Notes under the pieces: model-generated | The model's database searches: none | Told to the model about the DNA's origin: nothing | The model's input: the letters and a program-made list of their open reading frames with translations, nothing else | Part shown: positions 1-8,594 of the stretch, one piece after another | Numbering within the stretch: position 1 is the first letter of the stretch | Layout of the letters: every line of letters starts with the position of its first letter | NCBI GenBank assembly: GCA_965207495.1 | Contig: OZ242287.1 | Span: 3,472,001 to 3,536,000, forward strand | Source of the DNA: Bin5 sp965207495 | GTDB lineage: Bacteria > Chloroflexota > Anaerolineae > Caldilineales > Caldilineaceae | Length of the DNA stretch: 64,000 bases | Reading direction: 5' to 3' | Translations under genes and position numbers: made by a program

Positions 1-19
1 CGTTGACCAGGTGGGCCCA

Positions 20-306
20 GGGCAGGCACAAGGCCTGCCCCTACAGGGGCGTCTGGGGGGAACACTGTTGGCTAGACGCGTTGCTGGGGAAGAATGAACA
101 CGGTGGTCTAGCAAGGGCGGGGCGTTGCGGGGGCGCAGCCCCTGCACAAGGGAGGGCCGAAGGCCCGGACGCCCGGAACAGCAGTGGTCGGTGGTCAGTG
201 GTTAGTGGTCAGTGAATTGGTGATATATTGGGGATGGGTGTGAGGACTGGACACAGACTGGTCGATACCAGAGGTAATCGAGAGTTCACCTCTACTTTGG
301 GATGCA
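20..306 (+). repeat. Dispersed hairpin-rich repeat, copy A
   Basis: Shares long blocks with 36361-36761 and 59788-60328. It opens with a palindrome (GGGCAGGC at 20-27 and GCCTGCCC at 33-40, five-base loop). Next comes a conserved block around TGGGGAAGAATGAACACGGT. Two further small hairpins follow: GGGGC-GCA-GCCCC near 131-143 and GGGCC-GAA-GGCCC near 155-167. The tail holds a GTGGTCAGTG-type run and ends in TTTGGGATGCA. It lies directly upstream of the tRNA-Leu promoter. There is no long open frame with protein character and no transposase. The left edge may be cut by the window. Confidence 0.8.
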
Positions 307-324
307 ATGTTGACGCCAGATTAG

Positions 325-353
325 TTGACACTGGAGGTGGGATTCTCTAGAAT
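325..353 (+). promoter_or_regulatory. Sigma70-type promoter of tRNA-Leu
   Basis: TTGACA (325-330), a 17-base spacer and TAGAAT (348-353). The predicted start near 360 is two bases before the mature tRNA 5' end, as expected for a short tRNA leader. The -35 box is a perfect consensus match. Confidence 0.8.
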
Positions 354-361
354 GGCTTGGC

Positions 362-444
<83 letters not shown>

Positions 445-696
445 CTTGCGACAGAATGTCTTGCTTGCGATCTGGATGACGACTGAATTCAGACGCACAG
501 TTGGACGGTCTCTACCCCTTTTTCAGCCACTTTTTTCACAACTGCGTTACAGTCTGTTCGGCCATTCCCGTTCGGGTCTTTTGCCGCTACGACCGCACGC
601 GGCGTGAATTTTCGGGCCTGGCTAGAATGGCGTCCCAGGCGCTGAGGCAGAAGGGCTCCGTCCGCGAACTAACTGCAATGCAAGAGGTCGACAGAT

Positions 697-725
697 TTGA
701 CAATCATTGTTGCCTTATCGATACT
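697..725 (+). promoter_or_regulatory. Predicted sigma70-type promoter of the peptide-type importer operon
   Basis: TTGACA (697-702), a 17-base spacer and GATACT (720-725, four of six consensus bases). The predicted start near 732 gives a leader of about 139 bases before the binding-protein gene at 871. The palindrome at 769-782 lies inside this leader. Confidence 0.6.
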
Positions 726-768
726 AGGCGCAATTCCCCAAGGAAGGCGCCCAGTTTCAGATTTTTTG

Positions 769-782
769 TGTCAGATCTGACA
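769..782. promoter_or_regulatory. 14-base perfect palindrome, candidate operator
   Basis: TGTCAGATCTGACA is a perfect dyad about 37 bases after the predicted start of the importer operon. Position and symmetry suit a dimeric repressor, but no regulator gene is adjacent. Confidence 0.4.
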
Positions 783-870
783 GGGTTAGGCAGTGGATTG
801 AACGCGGCGACTAACACGGCGTCGCAACCACTTTTATTCTTTTCCACATCCCCAACAGGAGGGAATCTCA

Positions 871-2931
871 ATGAGGCAAACCAGACTTATTGCGAGTCTA
901 GTCATTATTCTTGGCTTGATTCTGGCCGGCTGCGGCGGCGGACAGCCGCAAGAAGCCGAGATGGCCGAGGAACCGGCTATGGAGGAAGAGGCCGCGTCTG
1001 AAGACGACTCCATGGCCGATGAAGGTATGATGGGCGACTTCACCGGGCAGGTGGTGCAGTACAACACCATCGCCGACTATGAAGCGGCCACAGGTAATGA
1101 AATTTCTACGTTCCAGCAGTCTCCGATACTGGATGCGATGGTGGCCGATGGTTCGCTGCCGCCGGTCGAAGAGCGACTGCCGGATGAGCCGCTGGTGATG
1201 CAGCCGGCCGACCAGATTGGTGAGTACGGCGGCACGATGCGGAATACGCACGAGGGCAACTTCGACTTCCTCGAGGATCTGCTGCGTGAGTTCCCGCACG
1301 TATACGGCTCGAACATGCAGGGCGTGCTGCCCAACGTGTTCATGAATGCTGAGACGAGCGCGGACGGCCTCTCGACGACGTTCACGATCCGCCCCGGCAT
1401 CAAGTGGTCTGACGGCGAACCGTTTGGCGCCGACGACTTCGTATTCTGGTACGAGGCAATTGCGGCGAACGAAGAGCTGAACCCGAATGGCGTCAACAAT
1501 ATGAAGGTTGGCGGCGAGATGGGTACGGTCACCAAGGTCAACGAGAATACCATTGTGATGGAGTTTAAGGCTCCTTACGGTGTGCTGCTCGAACGCCTCA
1601 ACCGCTGGCGCCCGATGCCGTATGCTCCTGCGCATTATCTGAAGCAGTTCCATCCCGACTATACCGATGCGGCCGCGGTTGACGCGATAGCCGAAGAGAG
1701 AGGTTTCTCGAACTGGGTAGAGCTGTTCCAGGCCGAGCACGACTGGTACGGCAACCCCGACGTTCCGACCATCTTCGCCTGGAAGGCCGTTACCCGCGGC
1801 GCCAGTGTGCCGGTGCAGGAGCTGGAGCGCAATCCCTACTACTGGAAGATCGACACTGCTGGCAACCAGTTGCCCTATGTTGACCACATCAACCGACCCA
1901 ACCTGGGTGACCGCGAAGCGATTCTGCTGGACGTGATCGCTGGCCAGACAGACTACATGAACCCGTATACGCTGGGTTACCTGACCAACTATCCGGTCCT
2001 CAAGCAGAACGAAGAGAGCGGCGGTTACAGGGTGCTGCCTCAGTTTGGCTGGTCGGACGTGCTGGGCGTGATTACGTTCAACATGTCGACAGAGGATGAC
2101 GTGTTGCGGGAGCTGTTCCGCAACAAGGATTTCCGTGTTGCGCTGTCGATCGGTTACGACCGCGACAGAATCAATGAGGTCGTTTTCAACGGTCTGTACA
2201 AGCCTTCGCAGGTTGCGCCTCCGGACGCATCGGTCTATAACGGTGCCGACCCGGGCTTCAAGCTGCACACTGAGCACGACGTTGATGGCGCCAACGAGAT
2301 CCTTGACGGCCTGGGCCTGACCTGGAATGAGGACCAGAGCCAGCGACTGCTGCCCGATGGCCGCCCGTTTGAGCTTTCGGCTCAGGTACATACCGGTTGG
2401 GTGCAGCAGGTTCCTATCGCCGAGCTGATCGCCCAGGGCTGGGAAGACATTGGCCTGAAGACAACGATTGTTCCGTTGGATGGTCGACTGCATACTGAGC
2501 GTCGACTGGCCGGCGACTATGAGCTGCAGGTTCGCCCTGTCAACTGGGCTGGCCAGGCTCCGATCATCGGCGCCATGCGCGGCGAGCCGATGCCAATCAG
2601 CAACAGCTGGCTGGTGAACCCGCCGTGGGCGCAGTATGTCATGTCGGGCGGCGCCGAGGGCGAAGAACCCCCGGACGACGTCAAGCGACTGTACGAGATC
2701 TTCGAAGAGTTCATCGCCGAGCCGGATGGCCAGAAGCGCTTCGAACTCGAGTCTGAAATGTACAAGATTCATCAGGACAACTTGTGGGTCATTGGCTCGA
2801 TCAAGCAGCCTGGCGACCTGGAAGCGGTCTGGTACGCGGTGTTCTCGGGCCGCATGTACAACATCCCCAACCCGGTGGCTCCCGAGTGGTACTATGCCGC
2901 TCCCGAAACCTGGGCCTACCGGTCTGAGTAA
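871..2931 (+). CDS. ABC importer substrate-binding lipoprotein, family 5
   Basis: Extracytoplasmic receptor of an oligopeptide/opine/sugar-type ABC importer. The first 21 residues form a lipoprotein signal peptide with lipobox LAGC, so Cys21 should be lipidated. An acidic, Met-rich linker (about residues 27-55) follows, then a long SBP_bac_5 domain with the typical start (TFTIRPGIKWSDGEP near residue 170). At 686 residues it is longer than the roughly 500-550 of E. coli DppA/OppA. A strong AGGAGG-type ribosome site supports the ATG. It is first in a five-gene operon with its own permeases and ATPases. Substrate unknown; the dioxygenase downstream suggests something catabolised oxidatively. 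Confidence 0.93.
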   Translation: MRQTRLIASLVIILGLILAGCGGGQPQEAEMAEEPAMEEEAASEDDSMADEGMMGDFTGQVVQYNTIADYEAATGNEISTFQQSPILDAMVADGSLPPVEERLPDEPLVMQPADQIGEYGGTMRNTHEGNFDFLEDLLREFPHVYGSNMQGVLPNVFMNAETSADGLSTTFTIRPGIKWSDGEPFGADDFVFWYEAIAANEELNPNGVNNMKVGGEMGTVTKVNENTIVMEFKAPYGVLLERLNRWRPMPYAPAHYLKQFHPDYTDAAAVDAIAEERGFSNWVELFQAEHDWYGNPDVPTIFAWKAVTRGASVPVQELERNPYYWKIDTAGNQLPYVDHINRPNLGDREAILLDVIAGQTDYMNPYTLGYLTNYPVLKQNEESGGYRVLPQFGWSDVLGVITFNMSTEDDVLRELFRNKDFRVALSIGYDRDRINEVVFNGLYKPSQVAPPDASVYNGADPGFKLHTEHDVDGANEILDGLGLTWNEDQSQRLLPDGRPFELSAQVHTGWVQQVPIAELIAQGWEDIGLKTTIVPLDGRLHTERRLAGDYELQVRPVNWAGQAPIIGAMRGEPMPISNSWLVNPPWAQYVMSGGAEGEEPPDDVKRLYEIFEEFIAEPDGQKRFELESEMYKIHQDNLWVIGSIKQPGDLEAVWYAVFSGRMYNIPNPVAPEWYYAAPETWAYRSE

Positions 2932-2959
2932 ACGGCTTCAGTAGTTCTTCTGAAACAAA

Positions 2960-2983
2960 GGGAGGCCACCCAGGTGGCCTCCC
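2960..2983 (+). promoter_or_regulatory. Intercistronic hairpin after the binding-protein gene
   Basis: GGGAGGCCACC and GGTGGCCTCCC are perfect inverted arms separated by CA. No T run follows, so it is not a standard terminator. Hairpins here commonly protect binding-protein mRNA or allow partial termination, so that the receptor is made in excess over the permeases. Confidence 0.65.
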
Positions 2984-3001
2984 GACTCTGAGTTAAGACA
3001 G

Positions 3002-3988
3002 ATGCTGATATACATCTTGAGAAGACTGCTCGTCATGATTCCGGTGACGATCCTGATCAGTATCATTGGATTCATTATCATCCAGGCGCCGCCTGGCGAC
3101 TTTGTGAGCTCCTACATTGCCGGGTTGGAGGCACAGGGTGACATCATCGAGCCGGAACTGATCGATTCACTCAGGGCGCGCTATGGACTTGGTGAACCGA
3201 TCTATGTACAGTACTTCAAGTGGGTCTCCAGCTTTATTGAGGGCGATCTGGGTTACTCGATGATTTACCGCGAACCAGTTGTGGATATCATCGCCCAAAG
3301 GTTGCCGTCCAGCTTTACGATCTCGCTGCTCTCCTTGATTCTGGTCTTTGTGATCGGTATCCCCATCGGCATTCTTTCGGCTACCAAACAGTATTCGCTG
3401 GCAGACTATTCGTTTACGGTTGTCGGATTTCTGGGCGTGGCCACGCCCAATTTTCTGCTTGCCCTGGTAGGGCTTTGGCTGCTATTCAAGTGGACGGGAA
3501 CCGTTGCGATTGGTCTTTATTCGCCGGAAATGCAGAATGCCCCCTTTGGATTGGCGAAGTTCATTGATTTGGTTGGCCATATCTGGTTGCCGGCTCTGAT
3601 TGTAGGCACAGCAGGCACTGCGGAACTGATCAGGACGATGCGCGCAAACTTGCTGGACGAGCTGCCCAAGCAGTATGTAACGGTCGCGCGCGCAAGGGGG
3701 GTCAAGCCGACGAAACTTCTCTACAAGTATCCATTGCGGATTGCGATCAATCCTGTGATCAGTACGGTTGGCTGGCTGTTGCCTGTTCTGGTCGAGGGCG
3801 AGGTCCTGGTTTCTCTGGTTTTGGGACTGCCAACGATTGCGCCGGTGCTACTGGACTCGCTCATGCAGCAGGATATGTTCCTGGCGACGAGTATCATCAT
3901 GATCCTGGGCATACTTACGCTCGTTGGCACTCTACTCTCTGACATTCTGCTGGCGATCGTCGATCCGCGTATACGGGGCGCCGTATGA
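3002..3988 (+). CDS. ABC importer permease, DppB/OppB type
   Basis: Inner-membrane permease of the peptide/nickel class (BPD_transp_1). The start MLIYILRRLLVMIPVTILIS is a typical DppB first membrane segment, followed by an outside domain and five more hydrophobic segments. The EAA coupling loop, which contacts the ATPase, is near residues 225-250 (ARARGVKPTKLLYKYPLR). Length 328 residues is usual. No strong ribosome site is visible before the ATG, so translation may depend on the upstream gene. It overlaps the next gene by four bases (ATGA), a sign of coupling. Confidence 0.95.
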   Translation: MLIYILRRLLVMIPVTILISIIGFIIIQAPPGDFVSSYIAGLEAQGDIIEPELIDSLRARYGLGEPIYVQYFKWVSSFIEGDLGYSMIYREPVVDIIAQRLPSSFTISLLSLILVFVIGIPIGILSATKQYSLADYSFTVVGFLGVATPNFLLALVGLWLLFKWTGTVAIGLYSPEMQNAPFGLAKFIDLVGHIWLPALIVGTAGTAELIRTMRANLLDELPKQYVTVARARGVKPTKLLYKYPLRIAINPVISTVGWLLPVLVEGEVLVSLVLGLPTIAPVLLDSLMQQDMFLATSIIMILGILTLVGTLLSDILLAIVDPRIRGAV

Positions 3989-5049
3989 CCGAGATACAGC
4001 GTGGCGGGACTGCAATAGATGAGCTGGGTCCATCAACCGAGGGAATGGATGGGTCGCTGCTATCAGTGCGTGATTTGCAGACCCATTTCTTCTCGCGCGA
4101 AGGGGTGGTCAAGGCTGTCGACGGCGTGAGTTTCGATATCAAACCTGGCGAGATTCTCGGCATCGCGGGGGAAAGCGGCTGCGGTAAGAGTGTGACAAGC
4201 CAGTCGATCCTGCGAATCCTTCCCAAGAACGGCAAGATTGTGGGAGGCGAGATCCTCTTTCAGAACGAGGACCAGATTATAGATCTGGCGACTGAAGATG
4301 CTGATGGCCGGGTTCTCAGGAATATCCGGGGCAAAGATATAGCAATGATCTTCCAGGAGCCGATGTCTGCATTCAGCCCTGTGCATACTGTCGGCGACCA
4401 GATCATCGAGACAATTCGCATCCACCAGGAGGTAAGTAAAGAGGAGGCACATGACCAGGCCATTGAAATGCTGCGGCGGGTCGGTATGCCTAATCCGGCG
4501 AGGAATATAGACGAGTACACGTTTAATCTGAGCGGTGGAATGCGACAAAGGGCGATGGTTGCGCTTTCGCTCTCTTGCAGACCCAAACTGTTGATCGCGG
4601 ATGAGCCGACCACGGCCGTGGACGTGACAATTCAGGCGCAGATGCTTGAACTGCTTCGGGATATCCAAGCCGATCTGGGCATGGCGATCATCATGATTAC
4701 ACACGATTTGGGCGTGATTGCCGAACTGACTGACCGGGTTATGATCATGTACCTGGGCAAGGAGGTTGAGCACGGAACGGTGGAGGATGTCTTTCACCGG
4801 CCGCAGCATCCTTACACGCGGGGGTTACTGGCATCGATTCCGAAGATGGACCCTGGCAGAGTGGAAATCGAACCGATCGAGGGAGTCGTGCCCAATCCTT
4901 ACGCGATGCCAAGCGGCTGCAAGTTTCATACGCGGTGCCCGGACTTTATCGAAGGCGTGTGCGAAAGACACGAACCCCCGCTCACGGCGGTCGCAAGAGG
5001 TCACGAAGTGAGTTGCTTCTTGTACGGAGGTAGGGAGGCGCTCGAGTGA
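3985..5049 (+). CDS. ABC importer ATPase, DppD/OppD type
   Basis: Cytoplasmic ATPase that powers the importer. Walker A is GESGCGKS near residue 60, the signature is LSGGMRQR, and Walker B is LLIADEPTTAVD. The C-terminal oligo_HPY region contains CKFHTRCPDF, the cysteine-bearing segment found in Dpp/Opp ATPases, some of which hold an Fe-S cluster. At 354 residues it has about 25 extra N-terminal residues before the ABC fold. Four-base overlaps with both neighbours indicate one operon. It may also serve the orphan permease pair at 11719-13513, which lacks ATPases (inference). Confidence 0.95.
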   Translation: MTEIQRGGTAIDELGPSTEGMDGSLLSVRDLQTHFFSREGVVKAVDGVSFDIKPGEILGIAGESGCGKSVTSQSILRILPKNGKIVGGEILFQNEDQIIDLATEDADGRVLRNIRGKDIAMIFQEPMSAFSPVHTVGDQIIETIRIHQEVSKEEAHDQAIEMLRRVGMPNPARNIDEYTFNLSGGMRQRAMVALSLSCRPKLLIADEPTTAVDVTIQAQMLELLRDIQADLGMAIIMITHDLGVIAELTDRVMIMYLGKEVEHGTVEDVFHRPQHPYTRGLLASIPKMDPGRVEIEPIEGVVPNPYAMPSGCKFHTRCPDFIEGVCERHEPPLTAVARGHEVSCFLYGGREALE

Positions 5050-6134
5050 CGGAAACCACGCGCGAGACGGGCATGAACGAGCGCACAATCATTTCGGTCC
5101 GCAACCTCGCAAAGTATTTCCCGATTGAATCAGGCTTCTTACGCCGGCAGGTTGGCGTCGTGAAGGCAGTCGATGGCGTGAATTTCGACCTGAACGAGGG
5201 CGAGACGCTGGCCCTGGTCGGGGAAAGCGGTTGTGGAAAGACGACAACCAGCCACTGCATTATCCAGGCGCAACGACCTACTGCTGGCCAGGTTCTGTTT
5301 CGCATCGGCGACGCGGAGCCGATGGATCTCACGCGGATGGAGAAAGAGGAGCTAAAGGAAGCTCGTCGTAACATCCGCATGATTTATCAGGATCCCTATT
5401 CTTCGTTGAACCCGCGAATGACACTGCTCCAGATTATCGGCGAGCCGCTCGTCATACATCGCATGGTCGAAAGCCAGGATGAACTGCAGGAACGGGTAGC
5501 GGAGCTGCTGCGTTTGGTGCGACTCGATCCTTCGACGCTGAACAGGTATCCGCACGCATTTAGCGGAGGCCAGCGCCAGCGTATCGCAATTGCGCGCGCC
5601 CTGTCTCTCTCGCCTAAAGTTGTGATTGCAGACGAGGCGGTGTCGGCTCTGGACGTGTCAGTGCAGGCGCAGATTTTGAATCTGATGAAGGAGCTCCAGA
5701 CTCAGCTTGGGCTCACGTACCTCTTTGTTGCCCATAACCTGGCGGTCGTAAAGTATGAGGCCGACCGGGTGGCGGTGATGTACGCGGGCAAAATCGTGGA
5801 GATCGGCGAAACCGAGGAACTGTACACGAACCCCAGGCATCCCTACACCGAGGCGTTGATTTCGGCGGCGCCGAATCCCGATCCCGACACGAAGTATCGG
5901 GAGCGAATCGTACTTGCAGGCGAAGTGGCCGATCCCGGCAACCTGCCAGGCGGGTGCGCCTTTCATCCACGCTGCCGTTATGCTGAGGACCGGTGCAGGC
6001 AAGAGACGCCGGAGCTGATAGACGTCGGCGAAAAGGAGGGTCAATCACATATGGCGGCCTGCCATTTCGCGGAAAAACTGGAATTGACGGGGATCGCAGG
6101 CTCTGTTAAGCGTGAGGAGAGAGAAAGCGCATGA
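5046..6134 (+). CDS. ABC importer ATPase, DppF/OppF type
   Basis: Second ATPase of the importer, partner of the 3985 product in a heterodimer. Walker A is GESGCGKTT, the Q loop is MIYQDPYSSLNPRMT (typical for DppF), the signature is FSGGQRQRIAIARAL, and Walker B is VVIADEAVSALD. The C-terminal segment GGCAFHPRCRYAEDRC is the cysteine-rich Dpp/Opp motif. The chosen start is GTG at 5046, overlapping the upstream stop (GTGA), with GGAGGTAGGGAGG just upstream. An ATG at 5073 is an alternative. Walker B has DEAVS rather than DEPVS, as seen in some family members. Confidence 0.95.
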   Translation: MTETTRETGMNERTIISVRNLAKYFPIESGFLRRQVGVVKAVDGVNFDLNEGETLALVGESGCGKTTTSHCIIQAQRPTAGQVLFRIGDAEPMDLTRMEKEELKEARRNIRMIYQDPYSSLNPRMTLLQIIGEPLVIHRMVESQDELQERVAELLRLVRLDPSTLNRYPHAFSGGQRQRIAIARALSLSPKVVIADEAVSALDVSVQAQILNLMKELQTQLGLTYLFVAHNLAVVKYEADRVAVMYAGKIVEIGETEELYTNPRHPYTEALISAAPNPDPDTKYRERIVLAGEVADPGNLPGGCAFHPRCRYAEDRCRQETPELIDVGEKEGQSHMAACHFAEKLELTGIAGSVKREERESA

Positions 6135-7282
6135 CGCAGGCAGCGGGCGCGGCGCCAATTGAAGGCATCGCCGCAGGAGACCAGACCGACCAACGGGTAT
6201 TGGTCGCTTCACAGTGGCAGTTGATCCGCTGGCGCTTTCTGCAGCACAAGCTGGCGGTGATTTCGCTGGTTGTGCTGGGGTTATTCTACTTTGTCGCGGT
6301 TTTCGCAGAGTTTGTGGCACCGTACGATCCGTATATCTTCAGAGCAGAACTGACGCTGGCGCCCCCGCACACGATCCGCTTCATCGATCCTGAAGGGAAC
6401 TTTCACCTGCGGCCCTTTGTGCATCCTTTCAAGAAGACGCTGGACCCTGAAACATACGCCGCGGTATTCGTCGAGGACGAGACGATAATGCAGCCTCTGG
6501 GGTTGTTCGTGCGCGGCGACCCGTACGAACTTTGGGGTCTGTTCGAGAGCGAGATCCATCTATTTGGCTTGCAGGATCAGGAGGCGCGTCTTTCGCTGCT
6601 TGGCCAGGACACGGTGGGGCGCGATCTGTTTACCCGCATCGTTTACGGCGCGCGCATTTCGCTGACGATCGGTCTGGTGGGCGTTGCCATGAGTTTTTTC
6701 CTGGGCATTTTGATAGGCGGACTGTCCGGCTACCTGGGCGGGACTGTGGACATGGTGATCCAGCGCGTGATTGAATCGTTGCGCGCCCTGCCTACGCTAC
6801 CGTTGTGGATGGCTTTGAGCATCGCTCTGCCTTCGGACTGGCCGGTTGTAAGAACCTATTTCGCCATTGTTTTGATCTTGTCGATTGTTGGCTGGACAAG
6901 CATTGCGCGTGTCGTTCGTGGACGATTCTTCGCCCTGCGGGAGGAGGACTTTGTCGGCGCGGCGGAATTAGACGGCGCAAGCAACCTGCGCATTATTTTT
7001 CGCTATTTGCTGCCGTCGTTTATGAGTTACATTATCGCCCGTTTGACTCTTGCGATACCGCAGATGATTCTGGGGGAAACGGCTCTCAGCTTTATCGGGC
7101 TGGGCTTGCAGGCGCCGGCCATCAGCTGGGGGGTATTGCTGAAGGAAGCGCAGGCGATACGCGTTCTGGCGCTGTCGCCCTGGCTTCTGTTGCCGACTGT
7201 ATTCATCGTGGTCAGTATTCTAGCGTTCAATTTTGTCGGCGACGGTCTGCGCGACGCCTCGGACCCTTATACCCACGTTTAG
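6131..7282 (+). CDS. ABC importer permease, DppC/OppC type
   Basis: Second membrane subunit of the importer. One segment (residues 35-58) is followed by an enlarged outside domain of about 100 residues, then LGQDTVGRDLFTRIVYGAR (typical OppC) and five more membrane segments. The EAA loop AAELDGASNLRIIFRYLLPS lies near residues 277-296. At 383 residues it is longer than the roughly 300 of E. coli DppC because of the outside domain. The ATG overlaps the previous stop (ATGA) and has GTGAGGAGAGAG upstream. It is the last transporter gene; a dioxygenase follows after 73 bases. Confidence 0.95.
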   Translation: MTQAAGAAPIEGIAAGDQTDQRVLVASQWQLIRWRFLQHKLAVISLVVLGLFYFVAVFAEFVAPYDPYIFRAELTLAPPHTIRFIDPEGNFHLRPFVHPFKKTLDPETYAAVFVEDETIMQPLGLFVRGDPYELWGLFESEIHLFGLQDQEARLSLLGQDTVGRDLFTRIVYGARISLTIGLVGVAMSFFLGILIGGLSGYLGGTVDMVIQRVIESLRALPTLPLWMALSIALPSDWPVVRTYFAIVLILSIVGWTSIARVVRGRFFALREEDFVGAAELDGASNLRIIFRYLLPSFMSYIIARLTLAIPQMILGETALSFIGLGLQAPAISWGVLLKEAQAIRVLALSPWLLLPTVFIVVSILAFNFVGDGLRDASDPYTHV

Positions 7283-7355
7283 CACGGTTTGAGCAGCAGC
7301 CTATCGGCCCACTACTTGTCCGGCGTAAATGCCTGGAATACAGGAGAACATGACG

Positions 7356-8240
7356 ATGAATCCCTTTGTCGACTCCAGCGATATCAAAGAAGACGGAAAG
7401 GCCCTTTGCCAACGTGCTGGTCGTGACGGCTATCTTTATATACGCGACTTCGTAGATAAAGATGCCGTCTTACAGGCGCGCCATGACATAGCCAATGTCT
7501 TGCAGGAAGTCGGTTGGATCGATGCCGGCACCGACCCAAATGAGACGATAACCAGCCATCCTCCTCATGTATCGGGAGAACCGGAATTTTCACCGGTATA
7601 CGACAGGGTCCAGATGCTGGAGTCATTCCACACGCTTGCCCACGACAAGGCGATCATGCGCGTCATAGGGAATCTTTTGGGTGATGACGTACTCCTCCAG
7701 CCCAGCAACATCGCCCGCTTCATCTTCCCGACGAATCTGGAACAGACTACGCCGGCCCACCAGGATTTCGTCCACATCCAGGGCACGCCTGATGTCTGGA
7801 CCGCGTGGCTGCCGTTGGGTGACTGTCCCCACAGGATGGGCGGGTTAAGCGTGTTAACGGGTTCCCACAAAAAGGGGATTCTGCCGGTTTCCCGAGCACT
7901 TGGCGCCGGCGGATTGCGCGCCCACTTCGAGAAGATCGGCGGTGAGTGGGTTTCGAGCCCGTTCGAAAACGGAGACATTCTGTTTTTCCACAGCCATACT
8001 GTGCACAAAGGACTGCCCAACTTGTCCGGCGACCGAATCCGACTGTCGGTGGACTACCGCTACCAGAGGGCATCGGACCCGGTTATGGACAAGGTCTTGG
8101 GGCCGCACCAAGGCCGCCTCAGCTGGGACGAGATCTACAAGGGATGGAAGTCGACCGAATTTCAGTATCACTGGGAGAAATACGAGCTTAACCCAGTGGA
8201 AAAGGTACCGGTTCAGCCGGTAGGAGAGGCGACCGGCTAA
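7356..8240 (+). CDS. Phytanoyl-CoA dioxygenase (PhyH) family oxygenase 1
   Basis: Predicted Fe(II)/2-oxoglutarate-dependent hydroxylase of the PhyH superfamily. With the start used here the iron ligands are His135 and Asp137 (PAHQDF) and His217 (VHKGLPN). Arg227 or Arg229 probably binds 2-oxoglutarate. Length 294 residues is normal. ATG 7356 is preferred because AGGAG (7342-7346) is nine bases upstream; ATGs at 7329 and 7350 are in frame but badly spaced. It follows the importer by 73 bases on the same strand and may be co-transcribed. The substrate cannot be read from the sequence. Confidence 0.88.
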   Translation: MNPFVDSSDIKEDGKALCQRAGRDGYLYIRDFVDKDAVLQARHDIANVLQEVGWIDAGTDPNETITSHPPHVSGEPEFSPVYDRVQMLESFHTLAHDKAIMRVIGNLLGDDVLLQPSNIARFIFPTNLEQTTPAHQDFVHIQGTPDVWTAWLPLGDCPHRMGGLSVLTGSHKKGILPVSRALGAGGLRAHFEKIGGEWVSSPFENGDILFFHSHTVHKGLPNLSGDRIRLSVDYRYQRASDPVMDKVLGPHQGRLSWDEIYKGWKSTEFQYHWEKYELNPVEKVPVQPVGEATG

Positions 8241-8594
8241 GAGCAGTCAGACAGTTCGCGTTTGGAATATCAGTTGCACAGACGGGGGCATTTGCGGGAA
8301 GGGGATTCACCTACCGCAAGTGCCCTCTGTTTGATCTGTCAGCTGTCCTTACCCGCGCAGGCTCCTCCAAGCACGCCTCGGCGACAATCGAATTCTCTCG
8401 TTGCTGAGACACTTGCTCAAGAAACCACTCTCAACAATTTAAGGAAGGGCTCTGCGTTCGCAGTTTAGTCTGCCGGCCAAGAGATTGACTGTAGCGGCAC
8501 CGAGCCGACTGCAGCTGGTCTACAGCCTTTTGTGGGAAACGATGCAACTCACAAGGACTTTGCGTCTGTAAGGTCTTTGGCATCCCAGTTGAAC
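8241..8594. other. Intergenic region between convergent genes
   Basis: No gene, strong terminator or repeat was seen. A weak TTGCGG/CCGCAA pair with a long loop lies near 8290-8317. Open frames here look random. Confidence 0.6.

Larger units (their letters stand above)
445..870 (+). other. Intergenic region upstream of the first importer
   Basis: No convincing gene: short open frames here match no family I recognise. It holds the promoter at 697-725 and a 14-base palindrome at 769-782. A GGAGGGAATC-type ribosome binding site precedes the ATG at 871. Confidence 0.6.

Noticed and set aside
1..306. Insertion sequence or mobile element with its own transposase
   Set aside because: None of the three repeat copies encodes a transposase or has clear terminal inverted repeats and target duplications.
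501..1001. A 166-codon plus-strand frame crossing the first promoter and the signal-peptide region
   Set aside because: It overlaps the true lipoprotein gene in another frame and shows no protein features.
898..2772. A 624-codon open frame on the minus strand, opposite the first binding-protein gene
   Set aside because: It is the antisense shadow of a well-supported lipoprotein gene and has no family features; long antisense frames are expected in high-GC coding DNA.
2960..2983. Rho-independent terminator after the first binding-protein gene
   Set aside because: The stem is strong but no T run follows and the operon clearly continues.
8262..8468. A 68-codon plus-strand frame between convergent genes
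   Set aside because: No ribosome site and no recognisable features.
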